Shown: piece after piece, positions 27,841-41,859 of the stretch
Layout: every line of letters starts with the position of its first letter
Numbering within the stretch: position 1 is the stretch's first letter
Assembly (NCBI RefSeq): GCF_033115175.1
Contig: NC_084834.1
Span: forward strand, 89,512,462 to 89,576,461
From: Lepus europaeus
Taxonomy: Eukaryota; Chordata; Mammalia; Lagomorpha; Leporidae
Direction of reading: 5' to 3'
Length of the DNA: 64,000 nt
Notes under the pieces: model-generated
The model's input: the letters and a program-made list of their open reading frames with translations, nothing else
Database searches by the model: none
Told to the model about the DNA's origin: nothing
Position numbers and translations under genes: made by a program

Positions 27841-28904
27841 CATTTCCATCCTATGGAAGTTGGCGATCAACAGCATTATTTAAGTTTAGACTTGCTGAGA
27901 GTGTCCTTCTATTAATTCCACTAGTTTTGAAAGACTGTGGCTGAGGACAAAAAACTGATTGATGGAATATATTGGACAGAACCTCAAAGGATTTAAAGAT
28001 GAAACATTTACATTTGGAATGTAGTTTCTTTTCAGGTTTCAGGTGGAAGGAAGCAAATGTAGGCCAGATGAGACAAATGCCTCGGCTCTTATAGGTTTAA
28101 AGGGCCCCTGGGGCACAGGACCGGCTTTGGGGGTGAGTAGGTGAGCCCGTCCTTCTCCTTGGTCAGAAAACCTTTCACAGAAGTGGGACTCCAGGAGCCC
28201 TTCCTTGTTCTTGATAAAAATACACTGTCCGATTGTTGTCCTGTCAGTACTAAGAGTTAAAACAAAACAATGAGCACAGTGAAGCAAGTTTTCAAAGAAA
28301 TGCTTGCAAAATGCTGTGGCTGATGAGCCAAATAAACTATCTTCAATTTTCATGACATCATCGGCTAGTTTCCCTGTGGTCTCCAATGGGGTGTCAGGTA
28401 GTTCACCAGGGTGTGGGAAGAAGGCATTAAAACCTCTAGAATGTTTTATAATTTTATTAGTACTTATTTTTATACACTTTAAAATCTTATGTATATCTAT
28501 AGCATAATAGATATATTATGCTATATGTATATCTTTAGCATAATATCACACTCATATTTTTATCATTATTCTTAATGAATTCAATATAAGTGAATCACAT
28601 AAGCAAAAAAGCAGAGTTTATATCCATCAGAGTTCCAAATCAAATTATGTTCTGGATTAATGTTCAATTACATAAACTGTACTTTGCCATCACTAAGTAC
28701 AGAAATATTCTGAAAAACTATGTCCAATGTTATTGCCTCTCCTACCTCTTTACATACTGAAATTACTTTGTAACTCTGCTCCTTAAACATTTGAAAATCA
28801 AGGAGCTGCCTTGATGTGATGCCACACAGCCATTGTGTTGAATGGCAAGTCTGAAAGCGCCAGGGTCTGATGGGTTCCACAGGTACTTCTCTGAGTAGAA
28901 GCTC
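27841..28904. other. Unique intronic sequence
   Basis: A 115-codon minus-strand open frame at 28,039-28,386 has no recognisable motif or splice context and is judged chance. Confidence 0.45.
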
Positions 28905-29085
28905 TTTCTGGAGAACACATGTACATGGTTTGAGAGGCAGTGGCAGAATGGTTAAGAAGGTCAATGTCTTCTTACATGGGCTTCTGTATATGCAAAGCAC
29001 TTGGGACTGTGACTAACACATAATAGCTTCTAAAGTGTTAGCTATTACTATTGTTATCAGTGGTAGCATTGTTATTGCCACACAA
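28905..29085 (+). repeat. MIR-like SINE fragment
   Basis: It has CAGAATGGTTAAGAAGG near the left, and GCAAAGCACTTGGGACTG followed by TAACACATAATAGCTTC and GTTAGCTATTACTATTG at the right. This order is typical of mammalian MIR. Confidence 0.6.
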
Positions 29086-32034
<2,949 letters not shown>

Positions 32035-32130
32035 TGTTTATTTGAAAGGCAGAGTTATGGAGAGAGAAAGATGGAGAAGATCTCCTACCTGTTGGTTTAC
32101 TCCCTACATGGTTGCAATGCCCATGGTGGC
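32035..32130 (-). repeat. C-SINE fragment
   Basis: TGTTTATTTGAAAGGCAG, GTTGGTTTACTCCC, then breaks off into a hAT fragment. Confidence 0.6.
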
Positions 32131-32180
32131 CGCATCGGTGGCCCTTTACAGGAAAAGTTTGCCAACCCCTGCTGTAGTCC
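32131..32180 (-). mobile_element. hAT-type terminal fragment
   Basis: On the minus strand it reads CAGGGGTTGGCAAACTTTTC then CTGTAAAGGGCC, a common terminus of mammalian hAT/Charlie non-autonomous elements. Only about 50 bp remain, next to a SINE fragment. Confidence 0.5.
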
Positions 32181-32361
32181 TTTGAACTCATTTTTAACGC
32201 TGATTTAAAACTCTCCCCTCATCAGAGCACATTGTAAACACGCACTGCAGTGTCACACTGTACCCCATAAATATATACAATTATTAATAATGTTTGCAAT
32301 GGTAAATAAAAATTAATCGACAATTTTTAAAAGTCATTCTACTCTCAACAACTTTACACTA

Positions 32362-32545
32362 GGGGCCGGCATTGTGGTGCAACAGGTAAAGCTGCCAGTT
32401 GTGATGCTGGAATTCTCAGCTACTCTCTTTCCAATCCAGCTTCCAGTATGTGACTGGGAACAAAGTCATAGGCCTCTCTCTCTCTCTCTGCCTCTGCCTC
32501 TCTGTAACTCTGCCTTTTAAATACAAAAATATATATTTACAAAAA
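32362..32545 (+). repeat. C-SINE with large internal deletion
   Basis: Head GGGGCCGGCATTGTGGTGC and tail CTCTGTAACTCTGCC are present; most of the middle is gone. Confidence 0.7.
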
Positions 32546-32699
32546 AAAAAACATAAGGGAAAAGCTTCATGATACTGGATTTAGCAATGATTCTTGTACA
32601 TGACACCAACAGCATAAGTGACAAAGAAAAGCTAGATAAATTGGAGTTATAACAATAGAGCATTTCATGCATTGGAAGACATTTAAAGAGTATTAAAAG

Positions 32700-32957
32700 A
32701 CAACTCACAGAATGGGAGAGGGGAGGCAGAGAGAGAGAGAGAGAGGTCTTCCATCATATGGTTCACTCCCCAGTTGGCCGCAATGGCTGGAGCTGCACCA
32801 ATCTGAAGCCAGTGCCAGGAGCTTCTTCTGGATCTCCCATGTGGGTACAGGAACCCAAAGACTTGGACCATCTTCTACTGCTTTCCCAGGCCACATCAGT
32901 CTCTGCCTTTCAAATAAAATAAAATAAAATAAAATAAAATAAAATAAAATAAAATAA
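32700..32957 (-). repeat. Rearranged C-SINE with (AAAAT)n
   Basis: A reverse-oriented SINE from GGCAGAGAGAG to TTTCCCAGGCCAC is joined directly to a forward SINE tail (CTCTGCCTTTCAAAT) and then about nine AAAAT units (32,910-32,957). Confidence 0.65.
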
Positions 32958-33324
32958 ATAGAAAAAATGAGCTACTGAGAAAAAGAAAGGGCTCCACCTG
33001 GAGGTTATGGTTGTAAACGCACTCTGTGGACGTTTGTGCTGTATTAAAAAATCCGACCGCAGTATTGGTTGGGATGGTGAAGAGGAAGAATGTGAAGAAA
33101 AATGTACCAAGCATATTTGTGCAAAATGTTCTCCCTCATCAGCTTTCTCAGCTCTCACACAGGCTCCTAATTCCCAGGATTTTGACAATCTTGTTCCCTT
33201 TCTGTGTATCTCCCAGCTACTCCCCCACTGCCAATGGATGCTGTCAAGGTACAAGGCTAGCCTGGAGTGGCTGTGACAGAGACTCCATGACCCACAAACC
33301 TCGGTTTATTTAGTTGGTTATTTT

Positions 33325-33335
33325 TCATAGTATTT

Positions 33336-33375
<40 letters not shown>

Positions 33376-33640
33376 AAGAGGCAGAGAGAGCTCTTCCACC
33401 TACTAGTTTATTCCCCAAATGTCCACAAAAGCCAGAGCTGGGCCAGATCAAATTCAGGAGTGGGGAATCCATCTGGGTCTCCCAAGTGGGTGGCAGGGAC
33501 TCAAGTACTTGAGCCATCATCTGCTACCTCCCAGGGTGCACATTAGTAGGAGGGTGGAATTGGAAGTAGAGCCAGGACCGGAACCCAGGCAATCTGACAT
33601 GAGATGCAGGTGTCCCAGGCGGAAGCTTAACATGAGAAGA
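33325..33640 (-). repeat. C-SINE with long (GA)n
   Basis: TAGTATTTATTTGAGAG, a GA repeat at 33,339-33,372, and CCTACTAGTTTATTCCCC. The head is decayed. Confidence 0.8.
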
Positions 33641-33849
33641 TGCCTACACAACCAGCTTTTATTATGCCCTCATTATCCATTATAATAGTTCTAGAAAATA
33701 CTGTCATTATTTTAATGTAACCTAAAGTGTAACCACATTAGCTTGTTAGGCAACTATTAGTAAAAATAAGCAATGCTAGATGTCTTTGACTTTATAATAT
33801 GTATTATGTTAGATGTTGAGCTAAGTAATCCAGTAACTATATTAAGTTG

Positions 33850-34280
33850 ATTATTGTACGACCCGAACCACTGCCCATTCCTGGCACTCGCTATCGCACA
33901 CCCCCCTTCCCTCCATCTGGCCAGATGTGACCCTACCCTGACCCAGGTCCAGGAATGTAAAAGTAATTACCTATGCCTATAAGGTTCAAAGCTTTAGATA
34001 ACAACCAGCCACTACCCCGGAGTCAGCGGTGATGTCAGGACTTATCAGAAATGTCAACTTAGCATTCCCTTAAAACCTGCTTGTACATGATAATAAAAGC
34101 TTGTACATAATAAAAACTTGTACATGATAATAAAAGGCTCAGGGCTTCTCAGGTGCATCCTCTCCTGGAGGCACTGAGAGGCCCGGTTCGAACTCATAAT
34201 AAAAACGACCTTGCTATTTGGCTTCAACTTCAGTCTCTGGTGGTGTGATTTTCGGGGGACTACCGACTGCGGGCATAACA
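33850..34280 (+). mobile_element. Solo LTR, different family
   Basis: A retroviral LTR-like segment with three AATAAAA-containing repeats at 34,090-34,140, another AATAAAA near 34,196, a TCGGGGGACTACCGACTGCG U5 end and a final ACA near 34,280. The left boundary is a guess (TGTACGACCCG). It does not resemble the LTR at 41,860, so it does not belong to the provirus beside it. Confidence 0.55.
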
Positions 34281-34448
34281 AACCATTTGGCCAAATCCCT
34301 GTCCCTGAAGTATTTACTCTGTGGCCTTCTATAGAAAACCTTTTCCAACCAACCCATGTTGTAGGTAAAGGTAGTAGATTTAAGATACTTGTGCACTTTT
34401 CATCAAGAATTTTCACAATATCTATCTAAGTATATCAAGAAATATGAT

Positions 34449-34562
34449 AGGGGCTGGTGCCATGGCTCACTTTGCGGCACCTGCCGGCATCCCATATGGG
34501 TGCCGGGTTCTAGTCCCGGTTGCTCCTCCTCCAGTCCAGCTCTCTGCTATGGACCGGGAAGG
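34449..34562 (+). repeat. C-SINE head, cut at the provirus junction
   Basis: GGGGCTGGTGCCATGGCTC to GACCGGGAAGGCA; the 3' two-thirds are missing and retroviral gag sequence follows. Confidence 0.85.
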
Positions 34563-35244
34563 CACCACTGTCGCTGGTCACTTCACACTTCCCAGATTTC
34601 CGATCCAGGGCTTGTGAGCTCTCCGTGGAAGTAAGAAAAGGAAAACTGGTAACTTTCTGTTCAACTGAGTGGCCTGCTTTTGAGGTAGGCTGGCCCCCTG
34701 AGGGAACGTTAGACCAGGCAAAAATAAGCAGGGTCAAAGAGAAGACTGAGGCCGGGGCGCCAGAGACACCTGGACAGTTCCCTAGATCCTAGTGTGGCAG
34801 GATATGGTGGTGAACCGCCCGCCTAGGCTGAAGCATTTTGACTTTGTGCCCCCTGAAGAGGAGGGACCGAGGGTGCTAGTAGCGAAACAACCCAGGGAGA
34901 ACGCGCAGGCGTGTGAAGTTTTGCCTCAACAAGGGGGCCGGAAAACAACCCCGGTTCTGCCTGACTCAGGTATTTACCCGAGTCTCTTAGATTTAGAGGT
35001 TGGGGAGATGCAGGTACCTCCGCTATATGTGCCACCGCCCCCTCAAGCAGCTCAGGTTTCCTCGGGGGCGAGCACTGCACCTCCCCTCCCTCCCCCTCCC
35101 AGAGGGGCTGCATCACAGGTACCGCTGCCCCCTCAAGTAGCTCAGGTTTACTTGGGAACCGAGGTGGGGAGCACTCTACCCCACCCCCTCTCTTAATGCG
35201 GGACCAGCTTATGGCACCGGCTCTCATCGCCCCCTACAGGAGGA
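34563..35244 (+). pseudogene. gag 5' part: matrix and proline-rich region (ERV)
   Basis: The matrix remnant at about 34,600-34,740 contains VTFCSTEWPAFEVGWP, a gamma-type MA signature, and ends at a stop at 34,790. The next piece, in another frame (34,792-35,196), is proline-rich with PPLYVPPPP and repeated SSG/PPLPPPP stretches, matching the p12/late-domain region. The initiator and myristoylation region is not identifiable because the left end is replaced by SINE sequence. Confidence 0.75.
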
Positions 35245-35248
35245 AGCT

Positions 35249-36018
35249 TTGGTTTCATCCTCTATGGTGCATGCCTTTCCATTGTGGGCCATAGGGCCCC
35301 CAGGGGCGAACGGGAAGCGTAGGCCATTTTCCACTAGCGACCTCTATAATTGGAAGGCTCCACATGCCCCGTTCTCAGAAAAACCGCAGGATCTCATTGG
35401 GCATTTAGATTCTATTTTGTTTACCCATAATCCTACTTGGGACGATTGCCAGCAACTCCTCAAGGTCCTGTTTACTACAGAGGAGCGGGAATGGATTCTA
35501 AACGAGGCTCGGAAGCATGTACGTGGGGACGACGGGCAGCCCACGACTCAGCTCAACCTCATCGATGAAGGGTTCCCGCTAACCTGGCCAGCCTGGGACT
35601 TTGATCAAGCGGAAGGTAGGGAGCATCTCCAAGGGTACCGCCAGACTCTTACATCCTGTCTCTGCGTGGTGGCGAGAAAGCTGATAACCTGTCCAACGTA
35701 AATTCAATCAGACAAGGGCCAGATGAAATCCCAGCCTCATTCCTAGAGAGGTTACTAGAGCCCTTCCAGCAGTACACACCCATGGGCCCAGAGTCGCAGG
35801 AAACTAGGGGAGCTGTGATGTTAGCTTTCGTAAGTCAGTCTACACCAGACATTAGAAAGAAACGACAGAAGTTGGAGGGGCTCACGGATCAGACCATACA
35901 GGACCTGTTAAAGGTGGCAGAACGGGTCTCTATAGCAGCAGGGAGACCCCAGAAGAGAGGGAAGGGAGGCTTAGGCAGGAAGAGCACAGGGAGAATCATA
36001 GACACCAGAAGGAACTAA
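35249..36018 (+). pseudogene. gag capsid region (ERV)
   Basis: Two open pieces (35,249-35,701 and 35,782-36,018) carry the capsid signature FSTSDLYNWK, a PTWDDCQQLL helix and DQAEGREHLQGYRQ. The major homology region follows at about 35,715-35,760, beyond a stop codon, and a C-terminal part reads TPDIRKKRQKLEGL. The break near 35,700 disrupts the frame inside capsid. Confidence 0.85.
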
Positions 36019-36026
36019 CTAGGATC

Positions 36027-36311
36027 ATGGTTTCTAGCCTGGTACGGAGAGAGGATCAGGGAGGAACAGCTAGAGACCTGAAGACTAAGATGGAGTTGGG
36101 ATATGGGGGTGCTGGCAGGAGGCAGCCGAGCCGCAATCCCACCCCTCCATTCAGAGACTGCAAATCCCGTCTCCAGCGAGATCAGTGCCCAATCTGTAAG
36201 CAACAAGGGCATTGGAAAAATGAATACCCTGAAAGGTCAGGCGAACTGGAACCTCCACCAGGAGCGAAGCCCAAGGTATTGGTTGCCGGAAGAGAAAGCG
36301 ACAGCGATTAG
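36027..36311 (+). pseudogene. gag nucleocapsid with damaged zinc knuckle (ERV)
   Basis: A basic region is followed by CPICKQQGHWKNEYPE, a CCHC knuckle in which the fourth ligand is Tyr, so zinc binding would be lost. The frame ends soon after, in a GELEPPPGAKP segment, before the protease. Confidence 0.8.
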
Positions 36312-36713
36312 GGAGGTTGGGGCTCAGTACCCCTCCCTGAGTCCTGGGTAATGCTTATGGTGGAGGGGAAGCCTGTGGACTTTCTAGTAGACACTGGGGC
36401 TCAAGTCTTGGTGATAAAAACAGCAGGAGGGAAGCTAACATCTAAAACGAGCTGGATCCAGGGTGCTAAGGGATCTAAACCAGATAGGTGGACTACAAAG
36501 CACAGAGCAAATCTGGTATCTAAGAAAGTAGCCCATTCCTTTTTGGTTATACCTGAGTGCCCAGCCCCCCTGATGGGGAGAGGCTTTCTCACCAAAGTAA
36601 AAGCCCACATGAACTTTGAAGATGGAGGAATGAAGGTGACAGATGGGCAAGGGAAGCCTATCAGGTGCTCACTATGGCAATTCTGGACGAATATCGACTA
36701 TTTCAGACGATGA
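36312..36713 (+). pseudogene. Retroviral aspartic protease remnant (ERV)
   Basis: The open stretch from 36,351 reads VEGKPVDFLVDTGAQ, with the catalytic DTGA motif at about 36,390-36,401 intact. The C-terminal FLVIPECPAPLMGRGFL is typical of gamma-type PR running into RT. It overlaps the next open piece in another frame, so a frameshift separates PR from RT. Confidence 0.85.
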
Positions 36714-38090
36714 TGACTGTAACAGGGATGTTTCCCCTGTGGTTGGCACTCTGCTGCAAGAAGTCCGGGGTGCTTGGGTGGAGACTGTTGGAATGGGAAT
36801 GGTCACCCACCGAGCACCAATATTGGTCGAGCTAAAACCAGGGGCAGAACCTGTGCAGGTATGCCAATACCCCATGATGTCGGAAGCTAGACAGGGAATA
36901 ACTCCCCACATACAGAGACTCATAAAGGCAGGGATATTGAGATGGTGTCAGTCACCTTGGAACACGCCTGTATTACCAGTGAAGAAGGTGGGGGGAGGGG
37001 GGAGGCGACTACCGCCCAGTACAGGACCTGTGGGAAGTCAATCGCAGGGTGGAGGATATCCATCCCACTGTGCCCAGTCCATACACACTCCTCAGCAGAC
37101 TAGTGCCCTCCCACATTTGGTACACTACTTTAGATTTGAAGGATGCCTTCTTCTGCATACCACTGGCCCCCTGAAGTCAAGAGCTTTTTGCCTTTGAATG
37201 GAGAGATGAGGAGACGGGCTGGCACAGGCAGCTAACCTGGACCTGTCTACCCCAGGGTTTCAGAAATAGCTCCACGCTGTTCAGTGAAGCCCTGAGTGAA
37301 GACCTAGGTGAGTACAGGACTTCCCACCCTGAGACCACCGTCTTGCAGTACATGGATGAATTACTGATTGCAGCAGGCTCAAAAGAGAGTTGCCTCAAGA
37401 GCACTCGAGACCTCCTCCAGACTCTCGGGGACCTGGGATACCAGGTGAGTGCAAAGAAGGCACAGATCTGCTGCAAAGAGGTAACTTATCTGGGATACAA
37501 GTTGGAGGTTGGGAAAAGGTGGCTGATAGGAGCTATAAAAAAGACTGTTCTCAACATACCCACTCCCTCCAATGCGAGGGAAGTGCTGGAGTTTCTGGGG
37601 TCAGTAGGATGTTGCTGGTTGTGGATGTCCAGGTATGCAGAAGTAGCCCGACCATTGTTTGAAGGCTGTAAGGAGAGTAAAGACTGGGCATGGAGCCCGG
37701 AAATGGGCAAAGCCTTTAAGGCATTCAAAATAGCTTTGTTATCGGCACCAGCACCAGCTCTGGCTCTCCCAGATCCTAGCAAGCCCTTTGATTTGTTTCT
37801 GGATGAAAAAAAAAAAAAAAGGAATTGCAAAAGGAGTGTTAACTCAGACATTGGGGCCATGGCACTGGCCAGTAGCCTATTTGTCAAAGAAACTAGACTA
37901 TGTGGCAGCGGGGTGGCCGACTTGCCTGCACATTATCTTAGCAGCCGCCCTCCCAGTCCAAGACGCTGATAACCTTGGTTATCACAACGCCATGCGCAGT
38001 AGAGGGGATATTGTGGCAACCCCCTGGGAAATGGACATCAAATGCCAGACTGACCCATTACCAAGGGCTGCTCTTGGACTCTCCTAGGAT
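36714..38090 (+). pseudogene. Reverse transcriptase remnant (ERV)
   Basis: The N-terminal fingers (LKPGAEPVQVCQYPM, GILRWCQSPWNTP) are open to about 36,980, then frameshifted around a G-rich tract (36,990-37,010). The palm continues from 37,343 in another frame, with the active-site box reading YMDE where the family has YMDD, so a catalytic Asp is lost. The connection region follows (WAWSPEMGKAFKAFK). A run of 15 A (37,806-37,820) marks another damaged site. Confidence 0.85.
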
Positions 38091-38700
38091 CCAGTTTCAA
38101 AGCCCTACTGTTTGAACCCGGCAACATTGCTGCCTAATCCGGACTTGGAGAAGCCCCTACATGAATGTGAGGACATCTTATCCGAGGTAACTGCTGTACG
38201 AAAGGATCTGCGGGACTGTCCCCTGCCACAAGGTGACTATGTTTGGTTCCCGGATGGCAGCAGCTTCATGGAAAGGGGATGCGATACGCGGGGGCAGCTG
38301 TGGTTGATACTCAAGGGACAGTTGTTTACCAGAGAAACTTGGGGAAAAACGCCTGAGCACAAAAGGCTGAGCTTGTGGCCTTGACTGCTGCCATGGAGTT
38401 GGCAGAGGGAAAAAGACTAACAATGTACACCGATAGCTGGTATGCATTGGCCACCCTGCACATACATGGCACCATATACAAGGAGAGGGGTTTTAAGACC
38501 TCAGATGGGAGAGAGGGCAAGAACAAGGCAGTAATATTACACCTACTGGAGGCAGCTAGAAAGCCTAAAGCCCTTGCTGTGGTCCATGTCCTGGGCCACC
38601 AGAGAGGGGATCACCCCACCATGCAAGGAAACCAGAGGGCTGACGTGGCAACCAGAGAGGCCGCCTGGCTGGACTGCCTCTGAGCCTGCCGGCCCCAGGG
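38091..38700 (+). pseudogene. RNase H remnant (ERV)
   Basis: The first catalytic block reads FPDGSSFMERG, with the Asp kept, and the second reads MELAEGKRLTMYTDSWYA with Glu and Asp kept. The last is near HQRGDHPTMQGNQRAD. The two blocks are in different frames (38,112-38,384 and 38,375-38,683). Confidence 0.8.
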
Positions 38701-38799
38701 ATGGGAGAGCTACCTTCCCGACCCCAGGATGCACAGGAGGATTGGCAGTGGATGGGAAGCAAAGGGATTCACGTTGACAGCGATGGATGGGGGCGGGAT

Positions 38800-39990
38800 G
38801 CAGACACCAACTTCATCCTGCTGAGAAGCTTGGGAGAGCATCTTGTCCACCACTTACATTGAACCACTCACTTGGGAAAAACTAAGATGACTGCTCTGTT
38901 AAACACTGCCAGGATAAGGTTTCCCTTGCAGAAGCTCACAATCCAGGAGACGGGGGAGCGGTGTCAGGCCTGCCAGGTAATGCATGATGGAAGAAAGGTA
39001 GGACAACACACAGGTGTAAGGGCAAGGGGGTGGAGGCCAGGACAAAACTGGGAGGTAGATTTTACAGAGGTAAAACCAGGCAAGTATGGATATAAATATC
39101 TTTTAGTCTTTGGAGACACCTTTTTGGGGTGGGTGGAAGCTTTTCCAACCAAGAAGGAGACAGCAAATACTGTGGCTCAGGTACTGCTGGAAGACATTAT
39201 CCCCAGGTATGGTTCTCCTAGGGCCTCGGGGTCCCACAGTGGCCCCGCTTTTGTTAGTAGGGTCACTCAGGAATTGGCTTGAACAATGGAGATAGATTGG
39301 AAATTACACTGTGAGTACAATCCCCAGAGTTCAGGACAGGTTGAGTGGATGAACTGAACTTTAAAGGAGACTCTAACTAAATTGGTAATGGAGACTGGCA
39401 GAGACTGGGTGACGCTCCTTCCTTATGCGCTGTTCCATGTGAGGAACACCCGGTATACACTTGACTCTGTTCGAAATAATGTATGGGTTGCCCCCTCCCA
39501 TATGCCCAGATTTGCCTGAGGACCATAAGTTCACCGGCAGTACTGCCAAAGAACTCCTAGATACCATGAGAGTACTTGTGGGGATACACCAGGAGCTGTG
39601 GCTGGCACTTTGGGAGCTGGCCAAGGAAACCAACAAAATTCGAGATGCTAAACACCACCTGGAACCAGGGGACTGGGTATGGGTGCAGTGTAATAGTGAA
39701 AAATATTTAGAGGCACAATGGAAGAGGCCTTATGTAGTTGTTCTTGTGACTCCCACTGCTGTTAAGGTGGACAGGATTAAGGCCTGGATTCACCATTCAC
39801 ACGTGAGGTGTGCCCAAGGACCAGACGTCCCCATGGCTGAGAGTATCTGGAAGGCTACTGCCAATCCTGCCAACCCCCTTTGGCTGGAACTGACCCACCT
39901 GGATGTTGACTCTATCGATCCTGTACCTGCTGGTCATCTCCAAAATGAGTATGGGGATGAATCCCCACCGTCCAATTAACCTCACCTGGG
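38800..39990 (+). pseudogene. Integrase remnant (ERV)
   Basis: The N-terminal zinc domain has HH and CQACQ ligands at about 38,850-38,980. The core has [17 protein letters not shown] with the first Asp, but the second catalytic block reads [10 protein letters not shown], with His where Asp is expected. A stop near 39,280 and frameshifts separate this from the C-terminal domain (39,461-39,979; HHLEPGDWVWVQC, KVDRIKAWIHHSHVR). Confidence 0.85.
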
Positions 39991-41092
39991 AGGTGATCAA
40001 TCCCTTGGGAGGAAGAGTTATACAAGCACTGTCCAGGCATCAGCTGGCCGGGACCTGGTTCCCTGAGATTACCTTTGACTTATGTAATATGATGGAGAAA
40101 ATTAATGACCAGACATTCCGTGAACACTCAACCCACTGGTGTACAAATGGGCCGGGCATCGCTTGGCTGAGGAAACTCGAGTTTTACATATACCCTGGAC
40201 ATAAAAAAACAATATTGGGAAATGTGGGGGGCCAGAAAACTATTTTTGTAAGAGCTCGGGTTGCAAGGCCACCGGGTCAGGGTATTGCATTAGGGATAGT
40301 TCAGATGATTACATCAGGATAAAACAAAGCCGCTCCAGCACATGCCCCTGCAACCTTGCTTACCCTACTCCTGGGCAGTACTCTGCTTGTGGACGCAGCA
40401 ATCTTTATCTTCTGATGACAGGAGTAGGAAACTCTGCAGCGAAGAAGTGTCATCTCCTAAGGCCTGCAATTAGGTTATTCTTACCTTCACAGAGGAAGGC
40501 AAAAAGGCCCCAGAGTGGTCAGTAGGATATACCTGGGGCATGATGTTCTATCAGTTCAGGACGGACCCTGGAATCTTGTTTACTATAATCTCGCCCCCAG
40601 TAGTACTAGGGCCAAATAAAGTAATCAAACCAAAATATGAAAAGAAAAATAGGGGCCGACAGGTCCAAAACCTTCCCTTGTTGGTCTCACAACCCCCACT
40701 CCTGGGCCGGAAAACAAAACCCACAATACTGATGTCCCCGAGGCAGGGAACGCTCTATGGGGGATCCACTGTGGGATGTTACGCGAGCTGCTTATAGCAT
40801 GCTAAATCACTCCACCCCTGAGATAACCAAAGCCTGTTGGCTGTGTTATGGTGTCAGATCGCCTTATTATGAGGCAGTGGGACTGAATGCAACCCCTACA
40901 GAAGCCAACACCAGCCAGTTCTATAATTGGAACCATTGGGAGAAACCCAGGATAACTCTACAGGAAGTCTCTGGGGTGGGTTCCTGTGTGGGGCAAGTCC
41001 CAAAGGCCAGGCTGGACTTTTGTGCCATAAGTTTTAACAATACTAGAAAATCTAAATGGACCATTTCAGGGAGAGAGGGGTGGTGAATACGC
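39903..41092 (+). pseudogene. Env surface subunit (SU) remnant (ERV)
   Basis: It overlaps the integrase end in another frame, as usual in gamma-type proviruses. It starts with a hydrophobic leader (ILYLLVISKMSM), then NLTWEVINPLGGRV. The frame is broken at about 40,320 and 40,540. The CWLC disulfide motif typical of SU is present in the open piece 40,757-41,086. No continuous SU is encoded. Confidence 0.8.
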
Positions 41093-41838
41093 TCAAAAAC
41101 GGGACTCACCCCATGTATTAACAGTAGGGTTTTCAATGCCTCCAAGGAGTTCTGTGTAATGATAGTTATTTTGCCTAGGGTGTTATGTCACACAAAAGAA
41201 GAAATGTATGCCCACTGGGAAGGGAATTTAAGGTACAGAGTCCGTGGAGAGCCAGTAACTGCAATAACACTGGCAACACTGTTAGGACTGGGGTTAGTGG
41301 GGGCTGGGACAGGAATTGCTGCCCTGTCTACTCAAAGCCAGGGACTGAGGGCTCTGAGGGCGGCTGTTGACTCAGACATAAAGAGAATAGAAGACTCCAT
41401 CACCCATTTAGAAATATCCTTAACCTCTTTGTCAGAAGTGGTATTGCAAAACAGAAGGGGATTAGACTTAGTCTTCCTGCAACTAGGGGGGTTTGCGCAG
41501 CACGGGGGGAGGAATGTTGCTTTTACACTGATTTTACAGGGGTAGTCCGAGAAAACATGGCAAAGGTGCGGGAAGGTTTAGCCAGAAGAGAAAGGGAGCG
41601 CGTGTCAGAGGAGGGATGGTTTGAAGCCTGGTTTAATCGATCTGCTTGGCTGACCACCCTTATATCCACCCTTCTCGGGCCCCCTGTGATGCTTTTGCTA
41701 GCTTTGACCATAGGCCCATGTATTCTTAATAAGCTTGTAAACTTTGTAAAGGAGAGAGTGAACACTGTCCACCTTATGGTTTTAAGGCAACAGTATCAAT
41801 CCCTATCGCCCAATCCAGAGGAGGATTCCTCTGTTTAA
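41093..41838 (+). pseudogene. Env transmembrane subunit (TM) remnant (ERV)
   Basis: In order: a fusion-peptide-like hydrophobic stretch (LATLLGLGLVGAGTG) at about 41,270-41,320, a heptad-rich helix, LQNRRGLDLVFLQLGG, a disrupted cysteine loop with a stop near 41,545, an ectodomain stem, a membrane anchor ([19 protein letters not shown]) and a short tail. There is no furin-like site in frame. It is defective. Confidence 0.85.
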
Positions 41839-41848
41839 GTTACCTGTC

Positions 41849-41859
41849 AGAGGGGGGAA
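41849..41859 (+). promoter_or_regulatory. Polypurine tract of the provirus
   Basis: AGAGGGGGGAA lies immediately before the LTR start TGTGAGAGG; this is the plus-strand priming site in retroviruses. Confidence 0.75.

Noticed and set aside
28039-28386. 115-codon minus-strand frame as a possible exon
   Set aside because: No family resemblance and no matching acceptor/donor pair in phase with PKD2.
33007-33313. Overlapping plus-strand frames next to (AAAAT)n
   Set aside because: Short, overlapping, no motif; I tried but could not match them to PKD2 or ABCG2 exons.
34520-34792. SINE-gag fusion as a domesticated gene
   Set aside because: Only 90 codons, a premature stop in the matrix region and no promoter evidence; incidental fusion is more likely.
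34823-35227. 134-codon minus-strand open frame
   Set aside because: It is the antisense shadow of the proline-rich gag region; no motif of its own.
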